Below the pieces are notes generated by a model. It did no database searches, was not told where the DNA came from, and saw nothing but the letters and a program-made list of their open reading frames with translations. Positions 46,207 to 55,724 of a stretch of 64,000 bases of DNA are shown in pieces. Origin of the DNA: Lujinxingia vulgaris. Lineage in GTDB: Bacteria > Myxococcota_A > Bradymonadia > Bradymonadales > Bradymonadaceae. Position 1 is the stretch's first letter, and every line of letters begins with the position of its first letter. Made by a program: the position numbers and the translations under genes. The DNA lies in assembly GCF_007997015.1 (NCBI RefSeq), contig NZ_VOSM01000003.1, positions 124,001 to 188,000 on the forward strand, given 5' to 3'.

Positions 46207-47754
46207 ATGAGTAGCATCGTAGACTGGAACGCGTTGAGCCTCAACGCAGCGGTAGGAGAGCTGGCGGCGCTGCTGGGTGAGAACCTGCAGGTGCGCGTGG
46301 TGCTTGTCAGTGGATCCGGAGAGGTCGTGGAGTTGGGCGGAACGGGACGTGGGGATGCCACGCTTTTCGACGTGTTTGCCGACACCCGAGGGCGCTGGGG
46401 AAGCGAGTCGGAGCGGGTGACCTACGCGCAGACGGTGCGCAGCTGGGTGCAGGCGTGTCAGGAGGTCGACGAGGAGGTGGGGCGGGTTGTGGTCGACAGC
46501 GCGCCGGGGTTTTGCGCGCACCTCTATCCGTTACGCTATCAGGGGGAGCGGGCGGCAGTGGTCTGCGCCGGCTTTGTGAATGCCGAGAGTGCTGCCGGTG
46601 CGTTGGAGTCGATTCGAGCGGTGCTTCCGCGGCATGTGCTTGAGGCGATTGAGAGCGGGGAGGGCCCTCGGGTGCCCCAGCTGGGAAGGGAAGACCGGCG
46701 TTGGATGGATCGTATTGGCGAGCGTATTGCGCAGGTGATGACGTTGGCCTTGAGCGATGAGCAGGCACCGACCTATGAGCCAGGGGCGCAGCGCTTTGCG
46801 GGGATGCTCGGAGCCAGTGAGCCGATGACTCGTCTCTTCGGGCAGATCGAGCGGGTGGCGCGGACCAACTCCACGATTCTGGTGACCGGCGAGAATGGGA
46901 CAGGCAAGGAGCTCGTGGCGCGTGCGGTGCATCGGCATAGCCGGCGACGTGATGAAGCGTTTGTGGCGGTGAATTGTGCGGCGATCCCCGGTGACCTGAT
47001 CGCCAGTGAGCTCTTCGGGCATGTCAAAGGTGCCTTCTCCGGGGCGCATCGCGATCGGGCGGGGCTCTTTGAGGCGGCCAACCATGGCACGCTCTTGCTC
47101 GATGAGATCGGCGATATGGAGCCGATGCTGCAGACGAAGTTGCTGCGGGTGCTTCAGGAGGGGACGTTTCTGCGGGTGGGGGATAACCAGGTGAGAAAGG
47201 TCGATGTGCGGGTGATCTGCGCCACGAACTGCGACCTGGAGGCGATGGTCGCACGGGGGCAGTTCCGCCAGGATCTCTACTATCGTATTCGCGTGATCGA
47301 GCTGAAGATTCCGGCGTTGCGAGAGCGGGGTGATGATGTCGAGTTGCTGGCGCGCCATTTTCTGAGCGCGACGGCCAAGCGACATGGTCGCGGGGTGAAG
47401 CGCTTTAGCGATAGCTGTATGACTTACCTGCGGCGCTACAAGTGGCCGGGGAATGTGCGTGAGTTGGAGAACGAGATTGAGCGTCTGGCGATCCTCTCGG
47501 GTGATGAAGAGGTGATCGATGAGACCTGGCTGAGCCGCCGCATCACAGGGGAGGTGGAGGCGACGCCGGTGGTCGACCTCAAGGGGTACAACCTGCCGGA
47601 GGCGATGGCGCTGCTGGAGCGGCAGATGATCGTGGAGGGGCTGGAGCGCACCGGCTGGAACAAGACGCAGGCGGCAAAAGACCTGGGGATCTCTCGTCGG
47701 AATTTGATTCGCAAGGTTGCTCAGTATGCGTTGGAAGACGACCGGAATGGCTAA
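46207..47754 (+). CDS. Sigma-54-type transcription activator (AAA+ and Fis-type HTH)
   Basis: The 515-residue protein has three parts. The N-terminal sensor (about 1-190) has PGFCAHLYPLRYQGERAAVVCAGFV, reminiscent of PocR-type ligand domains. The AAA+ domain (about 205-440) has Walker A GENGTGKE, GAFSGA where activators normally have GAFTGA, Walker B LLLDEIGDM, and the arginine-finger region ATNCDLEAMVARGQFRQDLYYRI. A Fis-like helix-turn-helix closes the chain (TGWNKTQAAKDLGISRRNLIRKV). Such proteins open promoters with sigma-54 RNA polymerase. A GTG at 46198 is an alternative start. The end overlaps the start of the Omp85-family gene by eight bases, so the two are co-transcribed. Confidence 0.88.
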   Translation: MSSIVDWNALSLNAAVGELAALLGENLQVRVVLVSGSGEVVELGGTGRGDATLFDVFADTRGRWGSESERVTYAQTVRSWVQACQEVDEEVGRVVVDSAPGFCAHLYPLRYQGERAAVVCAGFVNAESAAGALESIRAVLPRHVLEAIESGEGPRVPQLGREDRRWMDRIGERIAQVMTLALSDEQAPTYEPGAQRFAGMLGASEPMTRLFGQIERVARTNSTILVTGENGTGKELVARAVHRHSRRRDEAFVAVNCAAIPGDLIASELFGHVKGAFSGAHRDRAGLFEAANHGTLLLDEIGDMEPMLQTKLLRVLQEGTFLRVGDNQVRKVDVRVICATNCDLEAMVARGQFRQDLYYRIRVIELKIPALRERGDDVELLARHFLSATAKRHGRGVKRFSDSCMTYLRRYKWPGNVRELENEIERLAILSGDEEVIDETWLSRRITGEVEATPVVDLKGYNLPEAMALLERQMIVEGLERTGWNKTQAAKDLGISRRNLIRKVAQYALEDDRNG

Positions 47755-49099
47755 GGGACGAACATCAAGGGGGTTGGTCGCACTTTGTGCGCTGGTCTGC
47801 TTCGCGTTGGGCGGGCAGGCGCAGGCGCAGGAGGCGGCGGACGCCCCGGGGGGCGGGGAGTACCGGGTCGATGCGATTGTGATCGAAGGGTTGTTGCGCA
47901 CCCGGCGCTCGGTCATCGAGCAGGAGCTGCTCTTCGGGGAGGGCGACCGCATCAACCAGGCGCAGCTCGATGAGAGCGTGCAGCGGTTGCGAAATACCGG
48001 ATTGTTTCGGGCGGTGACCGTCGACGTTGTGGATACCACGGTGGCTGCGGTCGGCGGCGTGAACTCGCATGTGGAGTCCGGTCGCCTGTTGCGGGTGCGG
48101 GTCGATGAGCGCTGGACCCTGCTGCCGAACTTCCGCTTTGGGCGCGGGGGTAATGACGTTGAGTTGATGGTGGGGTTGCAGGACGCCAACCTCTTCGGGA
48201 GTTATCTGCAGCTGGGGGGGAGCTTTCACCGCCTTGCCGGGGTGAACTCGTACTCGTTGTGGTTCCGGGACCCGCGGTTTCTGTCGCGGCGCCAGGCCCT
48301 CTTTGTCGAGGGCTCCCTGGGGAACCGCGTTGATGCCGTCTACGATATCGAGGGCAACCTCGACGGCGGCTACTCGTTGTCGAGGCGATATTTCGGGAGT
48401 TCGCTGGAGAGGGAGTGGCGTCGGTGGCTGAAGACCGGGGCCTACCTCTCGTTTTCCGATGATTCGTTTAGCTACAGCCGAATCGGAGAGACTCGGCGTG
48501 CGGCGCAAGAGGCGCGAGGCGGGTTGCCCGAGGCGATGCAGACGTTGACGCTGGGAGTGTCGACGTCGTTCGGAAGACTCGATAGGGATAGCTACCTGCG
48601 CGACGGGACGCTGCTGAGCTTAAGGCTCAACCAGAGCTTTCACTTTGGTGGGCCGCAGGATCGCTCGAATCGATTTGAGGCGAGTCTGCTGCAGTTCTGG
48701 ACGCTTCCGTGGCGCTCGAATGTCGGGGTGCGGGCGATTCTGGGCTTTAGCGACGTGCAGGCCGAGCATTTGCAGTTCAGCGCGGGGGGACTCAGCGGGC
48801 TCCGAGGGACGGTGAATATGCGCTACCGCGGGCAGAACTACTGGTTGCTCAACGCGGAGTATCGCATTCCCTCCCTCGATCATCGCTGGCTGGTGCTGCA
48901 GCATGTGGCCTTTGTGGATGCAGTCGGAGTGACGCCTTATCCCGACCAGGTTCTGGGCGCCACGGCGGTGACGACCGGCGTCGGAGTGCGACTGCTCTCC
49001 CCGAAGATCTATGGTCTGATTGTGCGCGTCGACTACGCGTTTCCGATCGCGGGGGCTGACGGCCCCGGGTTGAGCTTCGGGGCCGGGCAGGTGTTTTGA
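47747..49099 (+). CDS. Omp85-family outer-membrane protein (BamA/TamA-like), single POTRA
   Basis: The 450-residue protein has a signal peptide (residues 1-28, ending AQAQ). One POTRA domain covers about 37-115, with YRVDAIVIEGLLRTRRSVIEQELLF and LRNTGLFRAVTV. A C-terminal 16-strand-type barrel follows: GGLSGLRGTVNMRYRG corresponds to the L6 loop region near residue 350 (usual VRGY-like motif), and the chain ends in alternating hydrophobic strands. BamA has five POTRA domains and TamA three, so this short form is likely a specialised insertase or two-partner-type transporter. It overlaps the activator gene by eight bases. The partner substrate is unknown. An earlier in-frame start would lie inside the activator gene and is rejected. 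Confidence 0.82.
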   Translation: MAKGRTSRGLVALCALVCFALGGQAQAQEAADAPGGGEYRVDAIVIEGLLRTRRSVIEQELLFGEGDRINQAQLDESVQRLRNTGLFRAVTVDVVDTTVAAVGGVNSHVESGRLLRVRVDERWTLLPNFRFGRGGNDVELMVGLQDANLFGSYLQLGGSFHRLAGVNSYSLWFRDPRFLSRRQALFVEGSLGNRVDAVYDIEGNLDGGYSLSRRYFGSSLEREWRRWLKTGAYLSFSDDSFSYSRIGETRRAAQEARGGLPEAMQTLTLGVSTSFGRLDRDSYLRDGTLLSLRLNQSFHFGGPQDRSNRFEASLLQFWTLPWRSNVGVRAILGFSDVQAEHLQFSAGGLSGLRGTVNMRYRGQNYWLLNAEYRIPSLDHRWLVLQHVAFVDAVGVTPYPDQVLGATAVTTGVGVRLLSPKIYGLIVRVDYAFPIAGADGPGLSFGAGQVF

Positions 49100-49115
49100 G
49101 CCGGAGCTGAAGGGC

Positions 49116-51335
49116 TCAGCGTGCCGGGTTGGCGATGCGGGCGTCGAGTTCAGTCTGGCCCTGCAGCCACTGGTAGGCGGCGTAAGTCCCGATGACGCGC
49201 TTGGAGTAATCGCGGGTTTCCAGGAAGGGGATATCTTCGACCCAGAGGGCGATCTCGTCGTTGGGCTGGCGGCGGAGCCAGCCGCCGATGCGACCGGCGC
49301 CGGCGTTGTAAGCGGCGGCCATGAGAACGGGGTGGCCATCCAGGCGGTCGGCCAGGGTGAAGAGGTGGTCGACGCCGACGCGGATGTTGACCTCAGCGGT
49401 TTTCAACTTTTCGGGGGTGGCGCGGCCTTCGATGTCGCGGTCGTGGTCGAGGGCGGTGGCGGGCATGAGTTGCATCAGGCCGTGGGCACCGGCCCAGGAG
49501 ACGACATCTTCGATGAAGCTGGATTCCTCGCGCATGATGGAGGCGGGGAAGCCCGGGTGAAGGTCGATGTCGGGGGCCTGTGCACGCTCGGCCTCAACGG
49601 CCTGCGCGATTGTTGCCTGGAAGGGGTTTGGCCAGGCCACATGCCAGCGGGTGACGCGCCCTTGACGCGGCAGCGCCCAGGGGCGACCGGGTACGGAGCG
49701 TCGCGCGATGTTGTGGCTCAGCGGGAAGCGCTCCGCTTTGTGGCAGAGGGCGGCGAGACGCCAGCGCTCGGTTTCGGATGGCGAGACGTTTTGCTGGCGG
49801 GCGTGTTCGTATTCGCAGGCCCCTTCGAAGTGGTCTGCGGCGGCCAGGGTGGCGGCACCGGAGCCGGGGAAGTCGCCTTCAAACCAGGCCACGCGGCTGT
49901 CTTCGGCGTCGGGGGAGAGGGGCTCCGGGGTGAGCTCCATCTCAAGAAGGCGCAGGTGGGCCAGGTAGCCGTAAAAGCTAAAGGGATACATGACCCATGC
50001 GCGCTGGAGGTAGCGCTCGGCAAGCGCGGGACGATGGAGCTGCCGGTAGGCCTGGCCCACGAAGTACTCGAGGCGTCCCTGGCTAAAGTACTGGGCGTCG
50101 CGCTCGGGCAGGTCCAGGGCGGTCACGGCGTTGGTAAAGCCTTCGAAGTCACCGTTGCGGTAGAGGGCCTCATGGGCCTCCCAGACGAGCTCGTGGACCA
50201 TGTCGCCGTCGGGGTAGTCCTGGAGCGCGCGGGAGAGAAGTTGAAGTTCGTGTTGATGGTTTCCGCTCTGGCGCGCGACGCGTGCCAGGTAAAAGAGGGC
50301 GTCGTCGGCGTGGGTGCGTTCGGGGTAATCTTCAAGGAGTTGTTTAAAGAAGCGTTCGGCGTCGTCGAGGCGGCCGCGGTGGTAGTTGCGGTTGCCAACG
50401 GCGTAGAGCGAGCGGACGCGCTCGTCTTCGTTGGCGTCGTCGGTGCAGGTTTCGACCACGCTGCGGTAGAGCTCTTCGGCGCGTTCCGGCTGGCGAAGTC
50501 GAAAGAGGGTGCGAGCGAGTCGAAAGTCAGCGCGGCAGCGATCGATGGCGTTGAGCGCGCTGCGGTCGATGGCGTCAAGTTGAGCGCGGGCGTCTTCAAA
50601 GCGTACCGCTGAGAAAAGTCGGTCGGCGCGCTCTCGCCGCGAGTCCGCTGATGGGGTGAAAGCCAGCTGCTCGAAGGCGTAGTCGTGCGCGGCGTCGATG
50701 CAAATGGCGTAGGCCTTGTCGGCGAGTTGATCGCGTGCGGCGGAGTCGGCCGTATCGAGAAGCATGGTGACAAGCCATGGGCAGACTTCGTCGGGATCTT
50801 CGTGACGCAACATAGCGTCGGTGTGCTGCGGGGAGGGCAGTCCGTTGCGTTCGGTCTCAATGCGAACGAGCGAGAATGCGCCGCCGGTGAAGCCCCTGGT
50901 GAGGGCTCCGCTTTGCAGCACTTCGTCGATGAGGGTGCTGTCGACACCGAGGTTGAGCTGAGCGCGGGCGGCCTGGGTCCAGAGGAAGTCCTGGAGTTCG
51001 CCGCCAATACGCGCGGCCTGCGCGTAGTGCTGCGCGGCCTGGTGCCAGTCTTCAGCGCGCTCGAAGGCGTAGGCGGCTTTGACAAGCCAGGGCTGGCGCT
51101 CTTCGGCCGTCTCCAGGGCGTTAGCGTAGGCGGTGAAGTGCCCGGCGGCGTTGAGGTAGTCGGCGTTGGCCTGAGCATCGAGACCTGCCTGGCAGGTCTC
51201 ATCGGAGCATTGGATCGGGGGGATGTTCTGATCGATGAGATCGTCGCCGGCCGGGGCCGGTTCGCAGAAGGCAGTCGACGCCCAGAGCGATGTGCCGAGG
51301 GCAAGACAAATAGTAGAGAGGCGCTCGAAGATCAT
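49116..51335 (-). CDS. Soluble lytic transglycosylase (Slt70-like)
   Basis: The 739-residue exported enzyme cleaves peptidoglycan with formation of 1,6-anhydro ends. A signal peptide (1-24) is followed by about 540 residues of helical repeats of TPR type (for example GRLDDAERFFKQLLEDYP), forming the superhelical ring of Slt70. The catalytic SLT domain (about 585-735) has the active Glu in SIMREESSF, then GAHGLMQLMPATA, MAAAYNAGAGRIGGWL and IPFLETRDYSKRVIGTYAAYQWL. It is convergent with the Omp85-family gene, with 16 bases between them. Start and length are typical. Confidence 0.93.
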   Translation of the reverse strand: MIFERLSTICLALGTSLWASTAFCEPAPAGDDLIDQNIPPIQCSDETCQAGLDAQANADYLNAAGHFTAYANALETAEERQPWLVKAAYAFERAEDWHQAAQHYAQAARIGGELQDFLWTQAARAQLNLGVDSTLIDEVLQSGALTRGFTGGAFSLVRIETERNGLPSPQHTDAMLRHEDPDEVCPWLVTMLLDTADSAARDQLADKAYAICIDAAHDYAFEQLAFTPSADSRRERADRLFSAVRFEDARAQLDAIDRSALNAIDRCRADFRLARTLFRLRQPERAEELYRSVVETCTDDANEDERVRSLYAVGNRNYHRGRLDDAERFFKQLLEDYPERTHADDALFYLARVARQSGNHQHELQLLSRALQDYPDGDMVHELVWEAHEALYRNGDFEGFTNAVTALDLPERDAQYFSQGRLEYFVGQAYRQLHRPALAERYLQRAWVMYPFSFYGYLAHLRLLEMELTPEPLSPDAEDSRVAWFEGDFPGSGAATLAAADHFEGACEYEHARQQNVSPSETERWRLAALCHKAERFPLSHNIARRSVPGRPWALPRQGRVTRWHVAWPNPFQATIAQAVEAERAQAPDIDLHPGFPASIMREESSFIEDVVSWAGAHGLMQLMPATALDHDRDIEGRATPEKLKTAEVNIRVGVDHLFTLADRLDGHPVLMAAAYNAGAGRIGGWLRRQPNDEIALWVEDIPFLETRDYSKRVIGTYAAYQWLQGQTELDARIANPAR

Positions 51336-51404
51336 CGTGTGCTCGGCCGGTGAAAGTCGCTGGATTATAAGGTGGGCGGTGCCGGGGCCCGTCTGGGAAA
51401 GATC

Positions 51405-52052
51405 CTAGAAGATGAGCCCGTTGGTGCGCCAGGCCAGTCCGAGCAGTGCGGCATGCTCATGTGCCCGGGGCTGGTCGACGCCCGTGCGAAGGGTCGTCCA
51501 GGTGCGGCGGTAGGTGGCGGTGAGCCAGATTCCCTGGCCGCGGTTTGCGCGGGTGATGGGGAGGTCAAACCCTGCCCCGACGCTTCCGGCAAAACCAAAA
51601 GCGGGGCCGTCTTCGGGGCCGGTTGCCAGCTGAGGGCCAAACCCGAGTTCAAGATGCAGGGATGCGAGGAAGTGGCTGAGAAGCCCCTCGCTGAGCAGGG
51701 TCAGGTAGAGTGGATGGAGGTTCAGGGCCAGGTGAAGGGCGTGGACCGGCCCCGGCTCGACATCGCCCAGTGGCGAGAGACGGTAGGCCAGTCGTACGTC
51801 CCCAAGATAAAGCGGGAAGGAGCTGCGAAAGGCGACTTCGCCACCGAGGCTCTCGCTGAGCTCGGGCGTTGTGGAGTTGATCGAGCCGCGCAAACTCCAC
51901 TCGGAGAAGGAGCCGTTGAAGGGGCGATCGCCCTCGCCGGGCAGGGGCTCTTCCTGTGCGGCCAGGGGGGCGCCGGCCGCGAAGACGAGCGCAAAGAGGA
52001 GGGCCGCCAGCGCCTGTCGGGCGGCGGAGGGTTGTCGTGAGGCAGGATTCAT
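51405..52052 (-). CDS. Exported protein of likely beta-barrel type, unknown
   Basis: The 215-residue product has a signal peptide (1-32, ending APLAAQ) and a body of alternating hydrophobic stretches: VRLAYRLSPLGD, HALHLALNLHPLYLTLL, FAGSVGAGFDLPIT and GIWLTATYRRTW. These resemble outer-membrane strands. The last residue pattern (LGLAWRTNGLIF) ends in Phe, as many outer-membrane barrels do. No family is recognised. An ATG 12 codons upstream in frame is possible, but the chosen start gives a better signal peptide. It lies 69 bases after the lytic transglycosylase gene start on the same strand. Confidence 0.7.
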   Translation of the reverse strand: MNPASRQPSAARQALAALLFALVFAAGAPLAAQEEPLPGEGDRPFNGSFSEWSLRGSINSTTPELSESLGGEVAFRSSFPLYLGDVRLAYRLSPLGDVEPGPVHALHLALNLHPLYLTLLSEGLLSHFLASLHLELGFGPQLATGPEDGPAFGFAGSVGAGFDLPITRANRGQGIWLTATYRRTWTTLRTGVDQPRAHEHAALLGLAWRTNGLIF

Positions 52053-52151
52053 TTTAAGTTGCGCTGGTGTAAGGGTGTACTTTAGCATCAGCGGCCAAAT
52101 GAATTGCCGCCATTTCGCGGCGAATTCTGGCATACGAACATGAGGGAGTAA

Positions 52152-52697
52152 ATGTTTCTTCGGACGCACAAAGGCATCGCGCTGGTCGCGTTGGCCTCGC
52201 TTAGCCAGATGGCCTGTTACAATACCTACACCATCAGCAACCAGGAGCTCGCCAAGCTGGAGAGCTCGGTGGAGCCGGTGGAGGTGGTGGAAGTTAACGC
52301 GAACTGTCAGCCGACCGGTTCTGCCTCGTTGGGCATGGACGGGCAGGCGCTGGCACAGGCGGCCGCTGAGCCGGGTGTCGAAGAGACGGCGACCGACGCG
52401 GGTGCTCAGGATCCCAACTGCATCGTGGTGCCGGTGTCGACGGTCAACGCGTTGACCGTGCTCACGACCGATGGGACGCGCGAGCGCGTGACGCCCTTTA
52501 ACTTCGTGATGGATGATGTGCAGTTGGTCTCTCCGGAGTACGACCTGCTCATCGAGCTTGATAACGTCGACGGGGCAGAGGTGCGCGAGTTCAGCACCTG
52601 GAAGACCGTGGCGACGATCGCCGGTGTGAGCCTGGTGGCCGTGGGTACCTTCGTGGGTATCAGCCTGGTGGCGCCGGACGAGCAAGGCTTCCAGTAG
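52152..52697 (+). CDS. Small envelope protein, probable lipoprotein, unknown
   Basis: The 181-residue product has a signal-like N-terminus (GIALVALASLSQMACYN). The Cys is preceded by QMA instead of the usual LxG/A pattern, so lipidation is uncertain. The body has two short conserved-looking segments with single Cys (NANCQP and DPNCIVVPV). A second hydrophobic segment near the end (TIAGVSLVAVGTFVGISLVA) would span a membrane. This topology, with both ends anchored, is unusual. GAGGGAG upstream supports the start. A terminator follows. Confidence 0.7.
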   Translation: MFLRTHKGIALVALASLSQMACYNTYTISNQELAKLESSVEPVEVVEVNANCQPTGSASLGMDGQALAQAAAEPGVEETATDAGAQDPNCIVVPVSTVNALTVLTTDGTRERVTPFNFVMDDVQLVSPEYDLLIELDNVDGAEVREFSTWKTVATIAGVSLVAVGTFVGISLVAPDEQGFQ

Positions 52698-52741
52698 GTC
52701 TTCGTCTGCGCATCGCGCAGGCAGATTGCGCAAGTTAAAGA

Positions 52742-52773
52742 AGCTCGATCACGTCTCGTGGTCGGGCTTTTTT
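52742..52773 (+). terminator. Terminator
   Basis: AGCTCGATCACG (52742-52753) pairs with CGTGGTCGGGCT (52757-52768) with two G-T pairs around TCT, followed by six T. Confidence 0.88.
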
Positions 52774-52896
52774 GCGTGGGGAGCGGGCAGGCGGGGCGTT
52801 GATCTTCGGATCGGGGGGTGTTAATTTGAGTGGCCATTCTATGTGATTGAAATGCCTCAAATTCATTCCACGACGTATCGGTCGAGGGAGATCCTG

Positions 52897-54675
52897 ATGA
52901 ACGTGTCGAGACGCTGGTTCAGCCTTGCAGGCGTATGTCTGTTTTCCATGCTCGTTGCGGCGTGCGGTGAGCCCGGGTTGTCTGCCGGAAACGGTGATCC
53001 CCAGGATGAAAATTATGACGGGCCGCGTGCCACCGACCGCTACTTTATGGTGCCGGCTGGTGAATCGACGATCTGGGGTGAGGTCACCGGTGAGGTGGAG
53101 GTTAAGGTCTTCGTTTATGACCGATTCTCCGGTGAGCCGGCCGTGGGGCAGGAAGTCACCTTTGAGGTGATGGGGACGCAGGCCAATCCGCCGCACCTTC
53201 AGGCGCGCGCGGCGGTGACCGATGAGGCGGGGGCGGCGAAGGTTCGAGCCTATTTCGGAGTGGATGCTGGCAGTTGGACGGTGCGCGCTGATCACGCCTA
53301 CGCCAACGCGGTGAACTTCACGCTGGAGTCGACGCCGGTAGAGACGGGCAACCTGCGGGTGCGCGTGGAGAACAGTGCGCCGACGATCATGCGTCTGGGT
53401 AACATCGATGTGAAGGTGTACCGCGAGGATGTTCTCAACTGCGATTATTTTAGCCCGTACGGCCAGAACGGGGTGACGCCGCTGACGGAAGGCAATGTGT
53501 CTTTTGCCGGCGAATCGATCGACTTTGAGGGGCTGGGCACGCGGAACCGTTATGTGGTGACGGCGGTAGCGCGAGGGGAGCGCGGGCAGATTGCTGCGGG
53601 CGGCTGTGTCAACGCGATTTCGGTCTCGGCGGACACGACCTCCGAGGTGGAGCTGCTCCTGCAGCTGGTGCCGCTGAACCCGGTGGGGCGCTACGATGTG
53701 GTGAGTTTCTGGGATTTCACCGAGGCGATTGCCGATAGCGGCGCGGCCGGGGCGGTGATCGTGCGGGTGCTCAACGTATTCGAGAACCCGGGCCAGGCGA
53801 TCTACGATGAGATTATTGCGCTGATTGCGAACCTCGTCGGAGGCATTATCAGCGCGGCGATCGATACCTTCCTGGACCTGACGAACCTCGATCAGGCCTT
53901 CCAGAACATGATCGACTCGTTCATTGAGGATAATGAAGTCTTGCGCCAGATTCGCGATGCAGGACGCGATCTTCGTGATGTGGTGGCGAACCTCCAGGTG
54001 CATAGCGAACTTTCGATCGGCAAACTCGACTCCAACTATACGTTTAGCGGGCAGGATAACTGGACCGGGCTTACGCTCTACTGGCGTTGGGATTGCGCTG
54101 ATAACGCGCCGGCGGATTGTGGTGCGATTGAGCTTGTGCCGGAGGCCGACGGGCAGTTTGCTGATCTCGGGCTGCTGAGCTCGAACTGGACCGGCCAGGT
54201 CGTTGCCTACGATCAGCTGCAGATCAATCGGCACCCTGTGAGTCTGCGCTACGGGCGGCTTATCATTTATGTGCTGAACGATGTGATCTTGCCGCGGCTG
54301 ACCGATGGAAACGCTACCAGCATGTCGGAGGCGTTTGCGTACTGGATCGGGTGTGATGACCTGGCGAACAGCATCATTCCGGGCGGAGAAGTATGCGCTG
54401 CGGACTATTGCCTGCAGGCGACGACCGTGGCCAACTTCTGCGATAGCGCGGTAAGCACGATCTTCAGCTTCGCGGATATGATGGTGCGCGGGTTGGAGTT
54501 TGATATGGGGCTTCAGCTTGGCGGCAGCGGTACGTTGATCGAAGAAGACAGCGACGGGCTGGTCGACAAGATCGAAGAGGGGCTCTTTGACGGGTTCGTG
54601 CAGGCCAGCGATGGGGGGCAGTCCTCGCCCTTTACCGCGACCTTTAGCGGGGTGCACCGTCTTTCGGGGGAGTGA
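52897..54675 (+). CDS. Lipoprotein with bacterial Ig-like domain
   Basis: The 592-residue product has a lipoprotein signal (MNVSRRWFSLAGVCLF to LVAAC, Cys near 24). Residues about 60-150 read as a Big-1-type Ig-like domain: VEVKVFVYDRFSGEPAVGQEVTFEV followed by VTDEAGAAKVRAYFG. The middle region has further beta-type segments. The second half is mixed, with amphipathic helices near 300-370 (YDEIIALIANLVGGIISAAID, then FQNMIDSFIEDNEV) and several Cys pairs in CDDLANS, CAADYC and CDSA. The end is beta-rich (FTATFSGVHRLSGE). Surface adhesion or scaffold roles are typical for Ig-like lipoproteins, but nothing here proves one. GAGGGAG seven bases upstream sets the start. Confidence 0.78.
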   Translation: MNVSRRWFSLAGVCLFSMLVAACGEPGLSAGNGDPQDENYDGPRATDRYFMVPAGESTIWGEVTGEVEVKVFVYDRFSGEPAVGQEVTFEVMGTQANPPHLQARAAVTDEAGAAKVRAYFGVDAGSWTVRADHAYANAVNFTLESTPVETGNLRVRVENSAPTIMRLGNIDVKVYREDVLNCDYFSPYGQNGVTPLTEGNVSFAGESIDFEGLGTRNRYVVTAVARGERGQIAAGGCVNAISVSADTTSEVELLLQLVPLNPVGRYDVVSFWDFTEAIADSGAAGAVIVRVLNVFENPGQAIYDEIIALIANLVGGIISAAIDTFLDLTNLDQAFQNMIDSFIEDNEVLRQIRDAGRDLRDVVANLQVHSELSIGKLDSNYTFSGQDNWTGLTLYWRWDCADNAPADCGAIELVPEADGQFADLGLLSSNWTGQVVAYDQLQINRHPVSLRYGRLIIYVLNDVILPRLTDGNATSMSEAFAYWIGCDDLANSIIPGGEVCAADYCLQATTVANFCDSAVSTIFSFADMMVRGLEFDMGLQLGGSGTLIEEDSDGLVDKIEEGLFDGFVQASDGGQSSPFTATFSGVHRLSGE

Positions 54676-54895
54676 TGTTGAGAAGTCGGGGGGGGAAAGT
54701 TGCCACGCGGCGCGCGAAGCCGTACAACATGTTGCGCGGTGTGAAAGAAGCGAGCCGTGGCGAGCGTTTAGAGCGAAGACGACGTGGGCGCAAAGGGCGC
54801 TCGAAGTCGCCGTGAGACGCGGGCGTGCCAGGACTTAGGGTAAGAGAGAACTGGCCGCTGCCCCGCGTTGTCCAGCGACCATGGAAGGAAGGTAG

Positions 54896-55678
54896 ATGAA
54901 GCTAATCTGTGCCGGGATTACAGACGTCGGCTGCTCACGCGAGCATAACGAAGATGATTTTTACCTCTCCGATGGAGACGAAGCGCTTTGCATCGTCGCC
55001 GACGGGATGGGAGGGCATCGCTCCGGTGAGGTCGCCAGCGCGATGGCGATCAAGGCGATCGTTGAGTATTACCGGGAGACGATGCCGGAGAAGGTCAACG
55101 GTTACCGTGGCGAGGAGGCCGGTGAGGGCGACGGCGCTCGCGATCTTGATGAGCTGCGTATTCACGAAGCGCTCAAGATGGCCAACCGCGCGGTGTTCGA
55201 GGCGGCCGAGTCCGATGAGGCGTATGAGGGCATGGGAACGACGATTGTCTCGGCCTACTTTACCGAAGACGGTGTCTACCTTGCCCACATCGGCGACTCT
55301 CGGGCGTATCTTTACCGCGAAGGGACGCTGGAGCAGGTGACGCATGACCACTCCCTGGCCAACGAATACGTGCGGATGGGAATTCTGGCCAAAGAGGACG
55401 TGGAGTTTTTCCCCTATAAGAACGTGATCACGCGGGCGTGTGGTCTGACCGATGAGGTCGAGATCGACGTGCAGTTCCATGCGATGAAGCCGGGCGATAT
55501 GTTTGTTTTCTGCTCGGACGGCCTCTCGGATATGGTGCCGGATCGCGACCTGGTGAAACTTTTGGATAAGGACGAAGATCTGGAGGTTCTCTGCCAGCGC
55601 CTGGTGGATCAGGCCAATGAGAACGGCGGATCGGACAATATCACGATCATTCTGGCGCGTGTGGTTGACGAGGCGTAA
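54896..55678 (+). CDS. PP2C-family Ser/Thr protein phosphatase
   Basis: The 260-residue protein has all PPM motifs: DVGCSREHNEDDFYL, VADGMGGHRSGEVAS, GMGTTIVSAYF, LAHIGDSRAYLYREG, VFCSDGLSDMV and GGSDNITIILARV. The acidic residues binding two metals (D in NED, DG of ADGMGG, D of SDG and D of SDN) are all present. A 20-residue acidic insert (EEAGEGDGARD) follows the second motif. Such phosphatases reverse Hanks-type kinases; no kinase gene is in the window. AAGGAAGG four bases upstream sets the start. dprA follows after 46 bases. Confidence 0.93.
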   Translation: MKLICAGITDVGCSREHNEDDFYLSDGDEALCIVADGMGGHRSGEVASAMAIKAIVEYYRETMPEKVNGYRGEEAGEGDGARDLDELRIHEALKMANRAVFEAAESDEAYEGMGTTIVSAYFTEDGVYLAHIGDSRAYLYREGTLEQVTHDHSLANEYVRMGILAKEDVEFFPYKNVITRACGLTDEVEIDVQFHAMKPGDMFVFCSDGLSDMVPDRDLVKLLDKDEDLEVLCQRLVDQANENGGSDNITIILARVVDEA

Positions 55679-55724
55679 GCGCGCGGTGGCGCCCGGGGTA
55701 GGGGGCGCCTTTTGCGGGGGTACG

